A DNA stretch of 15,180 nucleotides, taken from an uncultured Paracoccaceae bacterium (GTDB lineage Bacteria; Pseudomonadota; Alphaproteobacteria; Rhodobacterales; Rhodobacteraceae). The notes beneath the pieces are model-generated. The model had not been told where the DNA came from. It ran no database searches and was given only the letters and a program-made list of their open reading frames with translations. The DNA lies in NCBI GenBank assembly GCA_937952085.1, contig CALFYQ010000052.1, positions 1-15,180 on the forward strand, read 5' to 3'. Shown piece after piece: positions 6,750-14,660 of the stretch (position 1 is its first letter; each line of letters begins with the position of its first letter). Both the position numbers and the translations under genes were made by a program.

Positions 6750-9073
6750 GCGAGACGACCCCTCCGGCGCCCGGCGCCGCGCGGCCTTGGGAGGCGATGA
6801 ATTCCGGCGTGATCCGCCAGCCGATCGACCCGTCGCTGCTCGGCCATGTGGAAATCTCGCCGACCGGGCGCTTCGAGGCGGGCGCCTACGCCTCCTTCAC
6901 GCTGGTCTAGACGGCCGGCGCCTTCGGCATCGACGATTCCGGCTCGCTCCGCCTCGTCTTCCGCTTCGCCTCGGACCAGGGGAACCTCCAGTTCGACGAT
7001 CCGAAGGCCGCCAACTATTGCACGGTGGAGGCGTCGAACGGCGCCGTTCTCCAGCTCCGCTGGGACCCGAAGGCGAATGTCCGACCCTGGGACAAGGCGC
7101 TCTGGATCAAGGTGGTGAAGGGCTTCCTGCAGCCCGGAGACCGAATCACCATCCGTCTCGGCGTCACCGAGTTCGGCGGGCCGGGCCTCCGGCTCCAGAC
7201 CTTCTGCGAGGAGACCTTCGAGTTCCGCCTGCTGGTCGACCCGATCGCCACCTTCAACTTCCAGCCGCTGCCGGTCCAGCCGATGATCGCCATCGTTCCC
7301 GGCCCGCCGGAGCGGTTCGTCGCCGTCCTGCCGAGCCACCGGCGGCCGGGCGAGACCTTCGCGCTGAAGGTGAAGGGCGAGGACAAGTGGGGCAACCCGA
7401 GCGACCGCTGCGCCGGCCGGCTCCGCCTCCATGCGAGCGGACCGGTCGAGGGCCTGCCGGCCGGTCTGACGCTGACCGAAGGCGCCTTCGCCCATGTCGT
7501 CGAGGGGCTCGTCGCCGCCGCGCCGGGGCGGATCGACATCTGGCTGACCGACGAGGCGGGCGAAAGGGCGGCCCGCGCCACGCCGCTCATCGTCTCGGAA
7601 ACGCCGCTGAGCGAGTTCTGGGCGGACCTTCACGGCCAGTCGGAGGAGACGATCGGCACCGGCAGCGCGCGCGGCTATTTCGCCTTCGCCCGCGACAAGG
7701 CCTTCGTCGACGCCTGCGGCCACCAGGGCAACGATTTTCAGATCACCGACGAGTTCTGGGCGGAGTTGAACCGGATCACCGCGGAATTCGACGCGCCGGG
7801 CAAGTTTGTGGCGATGCCGGGCTACGAATGGTCCGGCAACACGGCGCTCGGGGGGGACCGGAACGTCTTCTTTCCCGAAGAGGGCCGGGTGATCCGCCGC
7901 TCCTCCCATGCGCTGATCGAGGACCAGTCCACCGCGGATACGGACTGCTTCACCGCCGGCGCGCTTTTCGAGGCCTTCGCCGCGAACGGGGAATTCGACG
8001 TCGTCTGCTACGCCCATTGCGGCGGGCGCTACGCCGATATCGGTTTCGCCCATGACGGGCGGTTCGAGCGGTCGGTGGAGGTGCATTCCTCCTGGGGCAC
8101 GTTCGAGTGGCTCTTGGAGGACGCGTTCCGCCTTGGCTACCGGGTCGGCGTCGTCTGCAATTCGGACGGGCACAAGGGACGGCCGGGCGCGAGCTATGCC
8201 GGCGCCGGCAAGTTCGGCGCGATCGGCGGGCTGACCTGCTTTCACGCCGAACGGCTGGACCGGGCGTCCCTTCTCGACTGCATGAGGAAGCGCCGGCATT
8301 TCGGCACGAGCGGCGGCCCGACCGGGCGCATGTCGATCGACCTCCGCGCCTCGTTCGACAGTCCGGGCACCCTCTTCCACGACGACCCGGCGCTTTTCGA
8401 AACCGCGGGCGCGCCGGCAAACGAGGCGATGATGGGCGACATCGTGCGCCTCTCGGCCGGCGAGGTTGCGCTTTCCATCGCCGTCGAGGCGGCCGCGCCG
8501 ATCCTCAGGATCGACCTTTTCAACGGCCTCGAGCATCTCGAAACGATCCGCCCCTATGCCGAGACCGATCTCGGCCGGCGTATCCGCCTTCACTGGGAAG
8601 GCGCGGAATATCGCGGCCGGTTCCGTGAGGTGATCTGGGACGGCGCGGCGCATATTGAGGGCAACCGCATCCTCGCCGCCCGGCCCATCAACTTCTTCAA
8701 CAGGGACAAGGTGCTGGACTTGACCGGCCCGCAGGACCTCGCCTGGAAGGCGCTCACCACCGGCAATTTCGGCGGCGGCGACCTGATGCTGGAGGATGCG
8801 GCGGCAGGCCGGCTGCGGATCGACACGCCGCTGGTCAAGGCGGAGGTTCCGGTCGGCGAGATTGGCTTCGACGACATGGTCTTCGACAATTCGGGCGAAC
8901 TGCCGCGGTTCCTGAAGCTCACCCGCCTGCCGGACGAGAACCCGCATCTCTCGATGAAGATCGAGCGACGCGTCCCGCTCCGGGCCGAGGGCGACAACCC
9001 CCTCTACATCCGCGTCGAACTGGAGGACGGGACGCGCGCCTGGACGAGCCCGATCTATCTCTTCCGGGGCTGA
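6746..9073 (+). pseudogene. DUF3604-type PHP-like hydrolase gene with in-frame TAG at codon 55
   Basis: From ATG 6746, which overlaps the GntR stop, the frame encodes about 775 residues if TAG at 6908-6910 is read through. Before the stop lie 54 residues ending YASFTLV. After it the frame resumes with TAGAFGIDDSGSLRLVFRFA and stays open to TGA at 9071. The central part has PHP/DUF3604-like metal-ligand motifs, numbered over the full frame: ADLHGQSEE (H296), GHQGNDF (325-331), GYEWSGNT (about 359-366), CYAHCGGRYAD (H424), EVHSSW (H447) and CNSDGHKG (D474, H476). This suggests a metal-dependent hydrolase of unknown substrate. With the stop respected, the first product is 54 residues with no domain. 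The first downstream in-frame start I see is GTG 7025, without a clear ribosome-binding site. It could be a recent pseudogene, a base-call error or a suppressed stop. Confidence 0.75.
6908..6910 (+). other. In-frame amber codon interrupting the DUF3604 gene
   Basis: TAG in the context CTG GTC TAG ACG GCC. The frame is the same on both sides, so no indel is involved and one base change restores it. A tyrosine codon (TAC/TAT) or TGG is one substitution away. Tyrosine would give TLVYTAG, which fits the beta-strand-like context. Confidence 0.85.
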
Positions 9074-9079
9074 ACGCGC

Positions 9080-11395
9080 TCAGACATGGTCGAGCCGCAG
9101 CTCCGGGTCCCGCCCCCGAAGCAGGCCGAGGACGCGGGGCGGGGTGAGCGGGAGCTGGCTCACCTTCCGCCCAGTCGCGTCGGCCACCGCGCAGGCGATG
9201 GCGGCGCCGACATTGAGGATCGGCACCTCGCCGGCGCCCTTTGCGCCGAGCGGGCCGATCGATGGGGCGCCTTCGTAGAGATCGAGCGCCACAGGCACCG
9301 CGTCTCCGGCGAGGGGGATGCGGTAGCTCTCGAAATTCACCTGCCGCATCCGGCCTTCTTCGTCGATGGTGATCTCCTCGTGGAGGGCGTAGCCGAGGCC
9401 CTGCACCACGCCGCCCTGCACCTGCCCGCGGATCGCCCGCGGATTCAGCGCGCGGCCGACATCCTGCACCACGTTGTAGGAGAGGACCTCGACATGGCCG
9501 GTTTCCGGGTCCACCGCCACCTCGGCGTCGTGGACGCAGAAGACCGGGATGTCGATCGCGTCGATGAAATGCCCGGCGGCGCAGCCCGGCATGGCGGGAA
9601 CACCCGGCCGGGTAAAGCCGCCGCTACCCGAAACCGGCCCGGTGCGCGCCTGGGCATGGGCGACCACCTCGGTGAGCGGCGCGCCGGCGCCGGGGCGGGC
9701 GGCGACCTCCACCCTGCCCTCGCGGAGCACCAGTTCCTCCGGCCGCGCCTGCAAGAGTTCGGCGGCGGCGTCGAAGAGCTTTCGCCGCACCTCGGCGCAG
9801 GCCGCCATGCTCGCCGCGCCGAGCGAGACCGTGGTGCGCCCGCCGCCGACGCCCATGTCGAGGCCGCCGGCGTCGGTATCCGCCTGCCGGACCGCCACCT
9901 TTTCCGGCGAAAGGCCAAGCTCGGCGGCGACGATCTGCGGCAGCGCCTGCACCATCGTGCCGGAGCCGATCTCGACCCCGGTGGTGACGACCGAGGCGCT
10001 GCCGTCGGCATGGAGATTCACCGTGGAGGTGGAGGGCCCGACGAAAACGAACCAGGTGCCGACCGTGACGGCGCGGCCGTAGAGCCGGTTCCCGGCCTTC
10101 GCCTTCGCCGAGCCGGTTCTTTCGCGAAGCGCCTCGGCGCGGGCCAGCATCGGCCCGAGCACGTCGCCCTCGAAGACCTGCCCGGTCGCGCCGAGATCGC
10201 CGTCGCCGAGCACGTTGCGGCGGCGGAATTCCATCCGTTCATAGCCGAGCGCGGCGCAGATCTCGTCGGTGTGCCGCTCCAGCGCGAAGGTGTTGTAGAC
10301 GCCGTTGCAGGCGCGGAAAGCGCCGTTCGGCGGCGTGTTGGTGTAGACCGCCTTCGTCACCAGCCGCGCGGCGCCGAGGCGGTAATTGCCGCCGAGCGTG
10401 TGCGCCGTCATCGTCGTCAGGAACACCTGCTCGCCGCCATAGGCGCCGGCGTCCATCAGCACCGTCGCCTCGCGCGCGAGGATCTCGCCTTCGGGGCCGA
10501 TGGCGGAACGGATGCGGATGTCGGCGTTCTCCCGGCAGAGGCAGGTCGCCATCTCCTCCTGCCGGTTGTTCACCACGGCGACGGCGCGGCCCGTCAGCCG
10601 GGCGAGGACCGCGGCGACCGGCTCGATGGTGGCGTCGAACTTGAGGCCGAAGCCGCCGCCGACTGGCGGCACCGTCACCCGCACCTGCGATTCCGGGATC
10701 GCGAGGACGCGGGCGGTGACGCTGCGGACGGTCCAGGGCACCTGGCTGGAGCATTCGATCTCCACCCGCCCGTCGCGGATCTCGGCGAGGGCGGAGCGGG
10801 GCTCGAACGGCGCCTGGTTCTGCCGGCCGACGCGGAAGACGCTTTCGACGATGCGGGCGTCCGGCCGGGCGAAGGCGGCGTCGACCGCGCCGCGCTCGAC
10901 CCGCGCGACCCAGGCGATGTTGCCCTCCCGCTCGCCGCCCTCGAAGAGCGTCTCGTAGTCCTTCCAACCCTCGTGTACGATGGGCGCGCCGGGGGCGAGC
11001 GCCGCTTCCATGGTGAGAACGGCGGGGAGCAGCTCGATCTCCACGAGAATGGCCTCGAGCGCGGCGCGGGCCTGGGCCTCCGTGTCGGCCGCCACGGCGA
11101 CGAGCGGCTCGCCGTTGTAGCGGACCCGGTCCGAGGCGAAGAGAGGATGGTCGGCGACGCCGATCCCGTGCATGCCGGGCGCGTCAGCGGCGGTGGCGAC
11201 GGCGCGGACGCCCGGCATGGCGCGGGCCGGCGCGACGTCGAGTTTCCGGATCACGCCGGCGGGGACCGTGGCGCGGAGGATCGCGCCGTGGAGCACGCCC
11301 GGGCGGACCCGGTCCGTGGTGTAGAGGGTGCGGCCCCGCACCTTGTCCGCCGCGTCCCGGCGGGGGAGGTCCATCACGGCGGCGGGCCTGGTCAT
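9080..11395 (-). CDS. Molybdenum hydroxylase large subunit (xanthine dehydrogenase/CoxL family, molybdopterin-binding)
   Basis: A 771-residue catalytic subunit carrying the Mo-molybdopterin cytosine dinucleotide site. An N-terminal ald_Xan_dh_C-type domain (about 15-130) starts RRDAADKVRGRTLYTTD. The Mo-binding part shows GGGFG (246-250), GAFRACNG (358-365), the GVEIGSGT and GVGGGRTTVSLG segments, QDVGRALNP, and GAKGAGE (717-723) with the likely catalytic base E723. The family hydroxylates carbons of N-heterocycles or aldehydes using water. The usual GAFRGFGxPQ segment is replaced by GAFRACNGVYNTF, and the usual SPHPHARI by ATVPAGVI, so substrate recognition is unlike classical xanthine or CO dehydrogenase. 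The start overlaps the 2Fe-2S gene stop (ATGA). The 3' end lies 6 bp from the convergent DUF3604 gene, with no terminator seen. Confidence 0.9.
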   Translation of the reverse strand: MTRPAAVMDLPRRDAADKVRGRTLYTTDRVRPGVLHGAILRATVPAGVIRKLDVAPARAMPGVRAVATAADAPGMHGIGVADHPLFASDRVRYNGEPLVAVAADTEAQARAALEAILVEIELLPAVLTMEAALAPGAPIVHEGWKDYETLFEGGEREGNIAWVARVERGAVDAAFARPDARIVESVFRVGRQNQAPFEPRSALAEIRDGRVEIECSSQVPWTVRSVTARVLAIPESQVRVTVPPVGGGFGLKFDATIEPVAAVLARLTGRAVAVVNNRQEEMATCLCRENADIRIRSAIGPEGEILAREATVLMDAGAYGGEQVFLTTMTAHTLGGNYRLGAARLVTKAVYTNTPPNGAFRACNGVYNTFALERHTDEICAALGYERMEFRRRNVLGDGDLGATGQVFEGDVLGPMLARAEALRERTGSAKAKAGNRLYGRAVTVGTWFVFVGPSTSTVNLHADGSASVVTTGVEIGSGTMVQALPQIVAAELGLSPEKVAVRQADTDAGGLDMGVGGGRTTVSLGAASMAACAEVRRKLFDAAAELLQARPEELVLREGRVEVAARPGAGAPLTEVVAHAQARTGPVSGSGGFTRPGVPAMPGCAAGHFIDAIDIPVFCVHDAEVAVDPETGHVEVLSYNVVQDVGRALNPRAIRGQVQGGVVQGLGYALHEEITIDEEGRMRQVNFESYRIPLAGDAVPVALDLYEGAPSIGPLGAKGAGEVPILNVGAAIACAVADATGRKVSQLPLTPPRVLGLLRGRDPELRLDHV

Positions 11396-11856
11396 CGCGG
11401 GGCCCCCAAGGCGGTCAGCGCGGCCTCGACGATGCGCTCATAGCCGGTGCAGCGGCAGAGATTGCCGGTCATCGCCTGCCTGATCTCCTCCGCGCTCGCG
11501 CCGGGATGGGCGGCGATGAACGGGCCGAGGCTCATCACCATGCCCGGAAAGCACATTCCGCACTGGACCACATCTTCCGCGATGAAGGCCTGCTGCAACG
11601 GGTCGCTCGCCTCGCCTGCGAGGCCGAGCCCTTCGATCGTCGTCACCTCCCGGTCGCCGACGAGGCCGACGGGGACGAGGCAGGACGGAACCGGCGCGCC
11701 GTCAAGATGCACGGTGCAGGCGCCGCAGAACCCTTCGCGGCAGACCGATTTTGCGCCGGTGAGAAGGCAATCCTCCCGCAGGAGGTCGAGCAGCGGGCGC
11801 ATCGGGTCCGTCGCAAAGCTGCGAAGGTCGCCATTGATGCGAAGGGTGACGGTCAT
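11392..11856 (-). CDS. Molybdenum hydroxylase small subunit, two [2Fe-2S] clusters (CoxS family)
   Basis: A 154-residue electron-transfer subunit. The plant-ferredoxin-type N-terminal cluster uses C39, C44, C47 and C59 (CREGFCGACTV...PSC). The C-terminal four-helix domain binds the second cluster with C99, C102, C134 and C136 (QCGMC and LCRCTGY). All eight ligands are present and the length is normal for the family. It passes electrons from the Mo subunit to the FAD subunit. Its start overlaps the FAD-subunit stop and its stop overlaps the Mo-subunit start, both as ATGA, indicating a co-translated three-subunit enzyme in the order FAD, FeS, Mo. No export signal is seen, so the enzyme is probably cytoplasmic. 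Confidence 0.93.
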   Translation of the reverse strand: MTVTLRINGDLRSFATDPMRPLLDLLREDCLLTGAKSVCREGFCGACTVHLDGAPVPSCLVPVGLVGDREVTTIEGLGLAGEASDPLQQAFIAEDVVQCGMCFPGMVMSLGPFIAAHPGASAEEIRQAMTGNLCRCTGYERIVEAALTALGAPR

Positions 11857-12707
11857 CCGGCGTCTCCGGCGAGAAGCGCCGCGGCGGCGCGGCGGACGAG
11901 AGCGGGGAGAACTTCGATCCGGTACCAGCCTTCGGCCTCCACCCCGTCGCGCGGCGCGAAGTCGCCGAGACGGGCGCGCGCGGCCTCCGCGGCGGAATCT
12001 GGGTCGAGCGGCGCGCCCGCGAGCGCGGCTTCGAGGCCGGGCCAGCGGCGGGCGACGGGCTCCACCGAACCGACGCCGACGCGCGCCGCCTTCACCGCGC
12101 CGCCCTCGATCACCGCCGCCAGCGAGAGGATCGCGACCGGGTAGTCTCCCGCCTTCCGGAGCGGCAGCCGCGCATGGGCGGAGCGCGCCGGCCCAAGTGG
12201 GACAGAGACGGAGCGGAGGAGCGCGCCGGGCAGGAGTGCGGCGCGGCGGGCGAGGAACTCCTCGACCGGCAGGCGGAGCGGGCCGTCGGCAGTCTCACAC
12301 GCGGCCTCCGCGCCGAGCGCGATCAGCGCCGGGGCGAGGTCCGAAGCGGCGAAGTCCACCGCGCAGAGATTGCCGCCGATCGTAGCGAGGCGGCGGACGC
12401 CGGGATTGGCGGCGCCGCGCGCGGCGGCCCGGAGCGCCCCGAGGCCGGAGAGACCGGAGAGCGCCGCGGCGAGCGCCTCATGGGTGACGCCGGCGCCGAT
12501 CTCGACACGATCCGGCCCTGCCTCGACGCGCGCCATTCCCTCGATGCCGGAAAGGGTGACGAAGCAGCCCGAAAGGCGCTCGCCGCGCACCGGGGCGCGC
12601 ATCAGCCAGGTGCCGCCGGCGAGAAAGCGGGCGCCTGAGGCCGAGGCGGCGAGCGCCGCCTCGACGCTTTCGGCGCGAATCAGGCGGCCTTCGGACGGAG
12701 CGCCCAT
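11853..12707 (-). CDS. Molybdenum hydroxylase FAD-binding subunit (CoxM family)
   Basis: A 284-residue flavoprotein subunit of about usual length. The FAD-binding segments are FLAGGTWL (28-35) and TIGGNLC (109-115), followed by SDLAPALIALGA (122-133). The C-terminal CO_deh_flav-type domain includes LRKAGDYPVAILSLAA. It accepts electrons from the 2Fe-2S subunit and passes them to an external acceptor. The C-terminal domain is very alanine-rich, which reflects the high GC content. There is only a weak AGGG upstream of ATG 12707. The gene starts two codons after the hyuB TAG and in the same frame, so it probably depends on translational coupling with hyuB. Confidence 0.9.
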   Translation of the reverse strand: MGAPSEGRLIRAESVEAALAASASGARFLAGGTWLMRAPVRGERLSGCFVTLSGIEGMARVEAGPDRVEIGAGVTHEALAAALSGLSGLGALRAAARGAANPGVRRLATIGGNLCAVDFAASDLAPALIALGAEAACETADGPLRLPVEEFLARRAALLPGALLRSVSVPLGPARSAHARLPLRKAGDYPVAILSLAAVIEGGAVKAARVGVGSVEPVARRWPGLEAALAGAPLDPDSAAEAARARLGDFAPRDGVEAEGWYRIEVLPALVRRAAAALLAGDAG

Positions 12708-12713
12708 GCCGCC

Positions 12714-14648
12714 CTAGCCGCCCGCACGGGCGATCGCCGCTTCGCGATACTGCGCCGTCGACCGGGGCAGGAGCTTGTTGTCGTCCCAGTCGCAGATGAC
12801 GCCGTGCCGGCGGGTGGCGGCGTAGCGGTCGATCTCGCCCTTCTGCAGGCGCTCGGCCACCGCCTCGGCCGCCTCGGTGAGCCAGGTCGCCCGCACCGCG
12901 CGATATTCGTCGCGGAGTTTCGCCGTGGCCGCCGCGTCGACGCGATAGTCGTCAAGCTCGGGGTCCACCGCCTCGATCACCACGCCATAGTCGCGGGCGG
13001 CGCCCTCGATGCTCACATAGCCGTCGATGACGTCCTCGACGACCATCGCGGGATCGCGCTCCAGCGGGTCGAAAAGGCCGCCGCCGCCGGCGGAGGGCCG
13101 GTCGAACTTGTCGCCGGGCTTCAGCGGGATGTTGGAAAAGACGGCGCCGAGGAAGTGCGTCTCCGCCTCGCTGGTGAGCGTCACGCCGTGCGGGACGGAC
13201 GGTTGCCCGCCCTCCATGCCCCAGGTGAGCGCGCGGGCGCGGTCGCAGCAATAGGAGATGACCGTGTTCTTGATCGTGCTGAGCGTGCCGCCCTTCTCCA
13301 GCCCGCAGCCGCCGCGGAACTTGCCCGGGCCGCCGGAATCCGTGGCGATCTGGTAGCGGTCCATGGTGATCGGCGTGAGCCGCTCCTGCGCCTCGACCGA
13401 CTGCTGCGCGAGGCCGACGCCGAAGAGCGAAGAGGTGGCGGAGGAGCCGTCCTTCCCGTTCCGGGCGCCCCAGCCGCCGGCCATCCAGTCGTACCACATG
13501 AAGAAGTTGCCCTTCGTCTCGGGCCGAAGGTCGGTGCCGCCGATCAGAAGATATTCGAGGTTGAAGGAGCAGCAGAGCGCCCGCTCCGGCATCACCTGCG
13601 ACCAGAGCGCGAAGATCGTGTTCATGATCTTCTCATAGGCGCCCGAGCAGAAGCCCGTCACCGCATAGGGATAGGGCGCGTTTACGACGGTGCCTTCCGG
13701 CAGGTTCGCGTCGATGAAGCGGTAGAAGCCGGAATTGAGCGGCACTTCGGGGAAGAAGAACTTGGTGCCCGCGACCACCGCCGAGAAGGCGGAGGAGTAG
13801 CTGCCGTTCAGGAAGCAGTCGATCGCCTCGTGAGAGCCCGAGAAGTCATAGGTGACCTGGCTGTCCTTGATCGTCATCTTGGCGCGGACCGGGATCAGCC
13901 CCTCGGGCTTGGTCGGGTCCTGGTCGATGAAGTCGACCGCGTGCCATTCGCCGTCCGGCAGGGAGGAGACCTTGTCGCGCGCGAAGCGCTCCACGTAGTC
14001 CTGGCTCTCGCGGAAGGCTTCGAGAACGGTGTCCTTGCCGTATTTCTCGACAAGCTCCATCAGCCGCTGCGCGCCGAGCTTGGTCGCCTCGCATTGGGCG
14101 AGGAAATCGCCCATCGCATCGCCCGCAGCGCGGGTGTTGCCGACGATCATCTCGATCACGTCGGTCAGCATCTCGCCCTTGGTGACGACACGAACCGGGG
14201 TGATGCGCAGGCCCTCGCCGTAATGGGTCCGGGCGTTGATGTCGAAGGAGCCGGGCGTCGAGCCGCCGATATCCGCCCAGTGGCCGTTCGACTGGGTGAA
14301 GGCGATCAGCTCGCCCTCGGCGAAGACTGGCCGGACGATCCGCACGTCGCAGAAATGCGTGCCGCCGGTATAGGGGTCGTTCGACATGAAGACGTCGCCG
14401 GGGTGAATGTCCCCCTTGAAGCGGTCGATGATCGACTTGCAGGTGAAGTGCAGCGTGCCGACATGGACGGCGATGTCCCCGGCGCCCTGCATCACCGTGT
14501 TGCCTTCGGCATCGCAGAGGCAGTTGGAGAAGTCGCGGCTGTAGATGACGAAGGAATAGCAGGTCCGGAGGAGCTGTTCCGACATCTGGTCCACAAGGTT
14601 GCCATAGGCGTTCTTGAGAACCTCGAAGGTCACGCGGTCGAGAGCCAT
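12714..14648 (-). CDS. hyuB: Hydantoinase B/oxoprolinase/acetone carboxylase family subunit (HyuB)
   Basis: A 644-residue protein of the HyuB family, whose members act with HyuA in ATP-dependent hydrolysis of cyclic amides (5-oxoproline, hydantoins) or in carboxylation. Family motifs in order are YSRDFSNCLCDAEGN (36-50), the VHVGTLHF region (61-68), PGDVFMSNDPYTGGTH (83-98), SNGHWADIGGSTPGS (120-134) and GEGLRITP (144-151). HWAD replaces the HHAD of classical hydantoinases. Such variants also occur in acetone-carboxylase-like members, so the exact reaction is open. The start is supported by GAGGGGGG, which begins in the hyuA stop codon. The ATG is 12 bp after hyuA. The gene ends in TAG, the only natural TAG stop in this window. 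Confidence 0.9.
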   Translation of the reverse strand: MALDRVTFEVLKNAYGNLVDQMSEQLLRTCYSFVIYSRDFSNCLCDAEGNTVMQGAGDIAVHVGTLHFTCKSIIDRFKGDIHPGDVFMSNDPYTGGTHFCDVRIVRPVFAEGELIAFTQSNGHWADIGGSTPGSFDINARTHYGEGLRITPVRVVTKGEMLTDVIEMIVGNTRAAGDAMGDFLAQCEATKLGAQRLMELVEKYGKDTVLEAFRESQDYVERFARDKVSSLPDGEWHAVDFIDQDPTKPEGLIPVRAKMTIKDSQVTYDFSGSHEAIDCFLNGSYSSAFSAVVAGTKFFFPEVPLNSGFYRFIDANLPEGTVVNAPYPYAVTGFCSGAYEKIMNTIFALWSQVMPERALCCSFNLEYLLIGGTDLRPETKGNFFMWYDWMAGGWGARNGKDGSSATSSLFGVGLAQQSVEAQERLTPITMDRYQIATDSGGPGKFRGGCGLEKGGTLSTIKNTVISYCCDRARALTWGMEGGQPSVPHGVTLTSEAETHFLGAVFSNIPLKPGDKFDRPSAGGGGLFDPLERDPAMVVEDVIDGYVSIEGAARDYGVVIEAVDPELDDYRVDAAATAKLRDEYRAVRATWLTEAAEAVAERLQKGEIDRYAATRRHGVICDWDDNKLLPRSTAQYREAAIARAGG

Positions 14649-14660
14649 CTCGCACCCCCC

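Noticed and set aside
6641..8947. 768-codon open frame on the minus strand opposite the DUF3604 gene
   Set aside because: The composition is typical of an antisense shadow in GC-rich DNA. The plus-strand frame carries conserved metal-site motifs. Its existence does not explain the TAG, since nothing in it looks like a known protein.
6746..9073. Programmed frameshift or selenocysteine/pyrrolysine explanation for the interrupted gene
   Set aside because: The frame is identical on both sides, so no frameshift is needed. Selenocysteine uses TGA, not TAG. Pyrrolysine systems are rare, and nothing in the window supports one.
9086..11443. 785-codon open frame on the plus strand opposite the Mo-hydroxylase large subunit
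   Set aside because: Its translation is Arg/Gly/Asp/His-rich low-complexity sequence with no recognisable motif. The minus-strand frame contains a full set of family motifs. This is a GC-driven antisense shadow.
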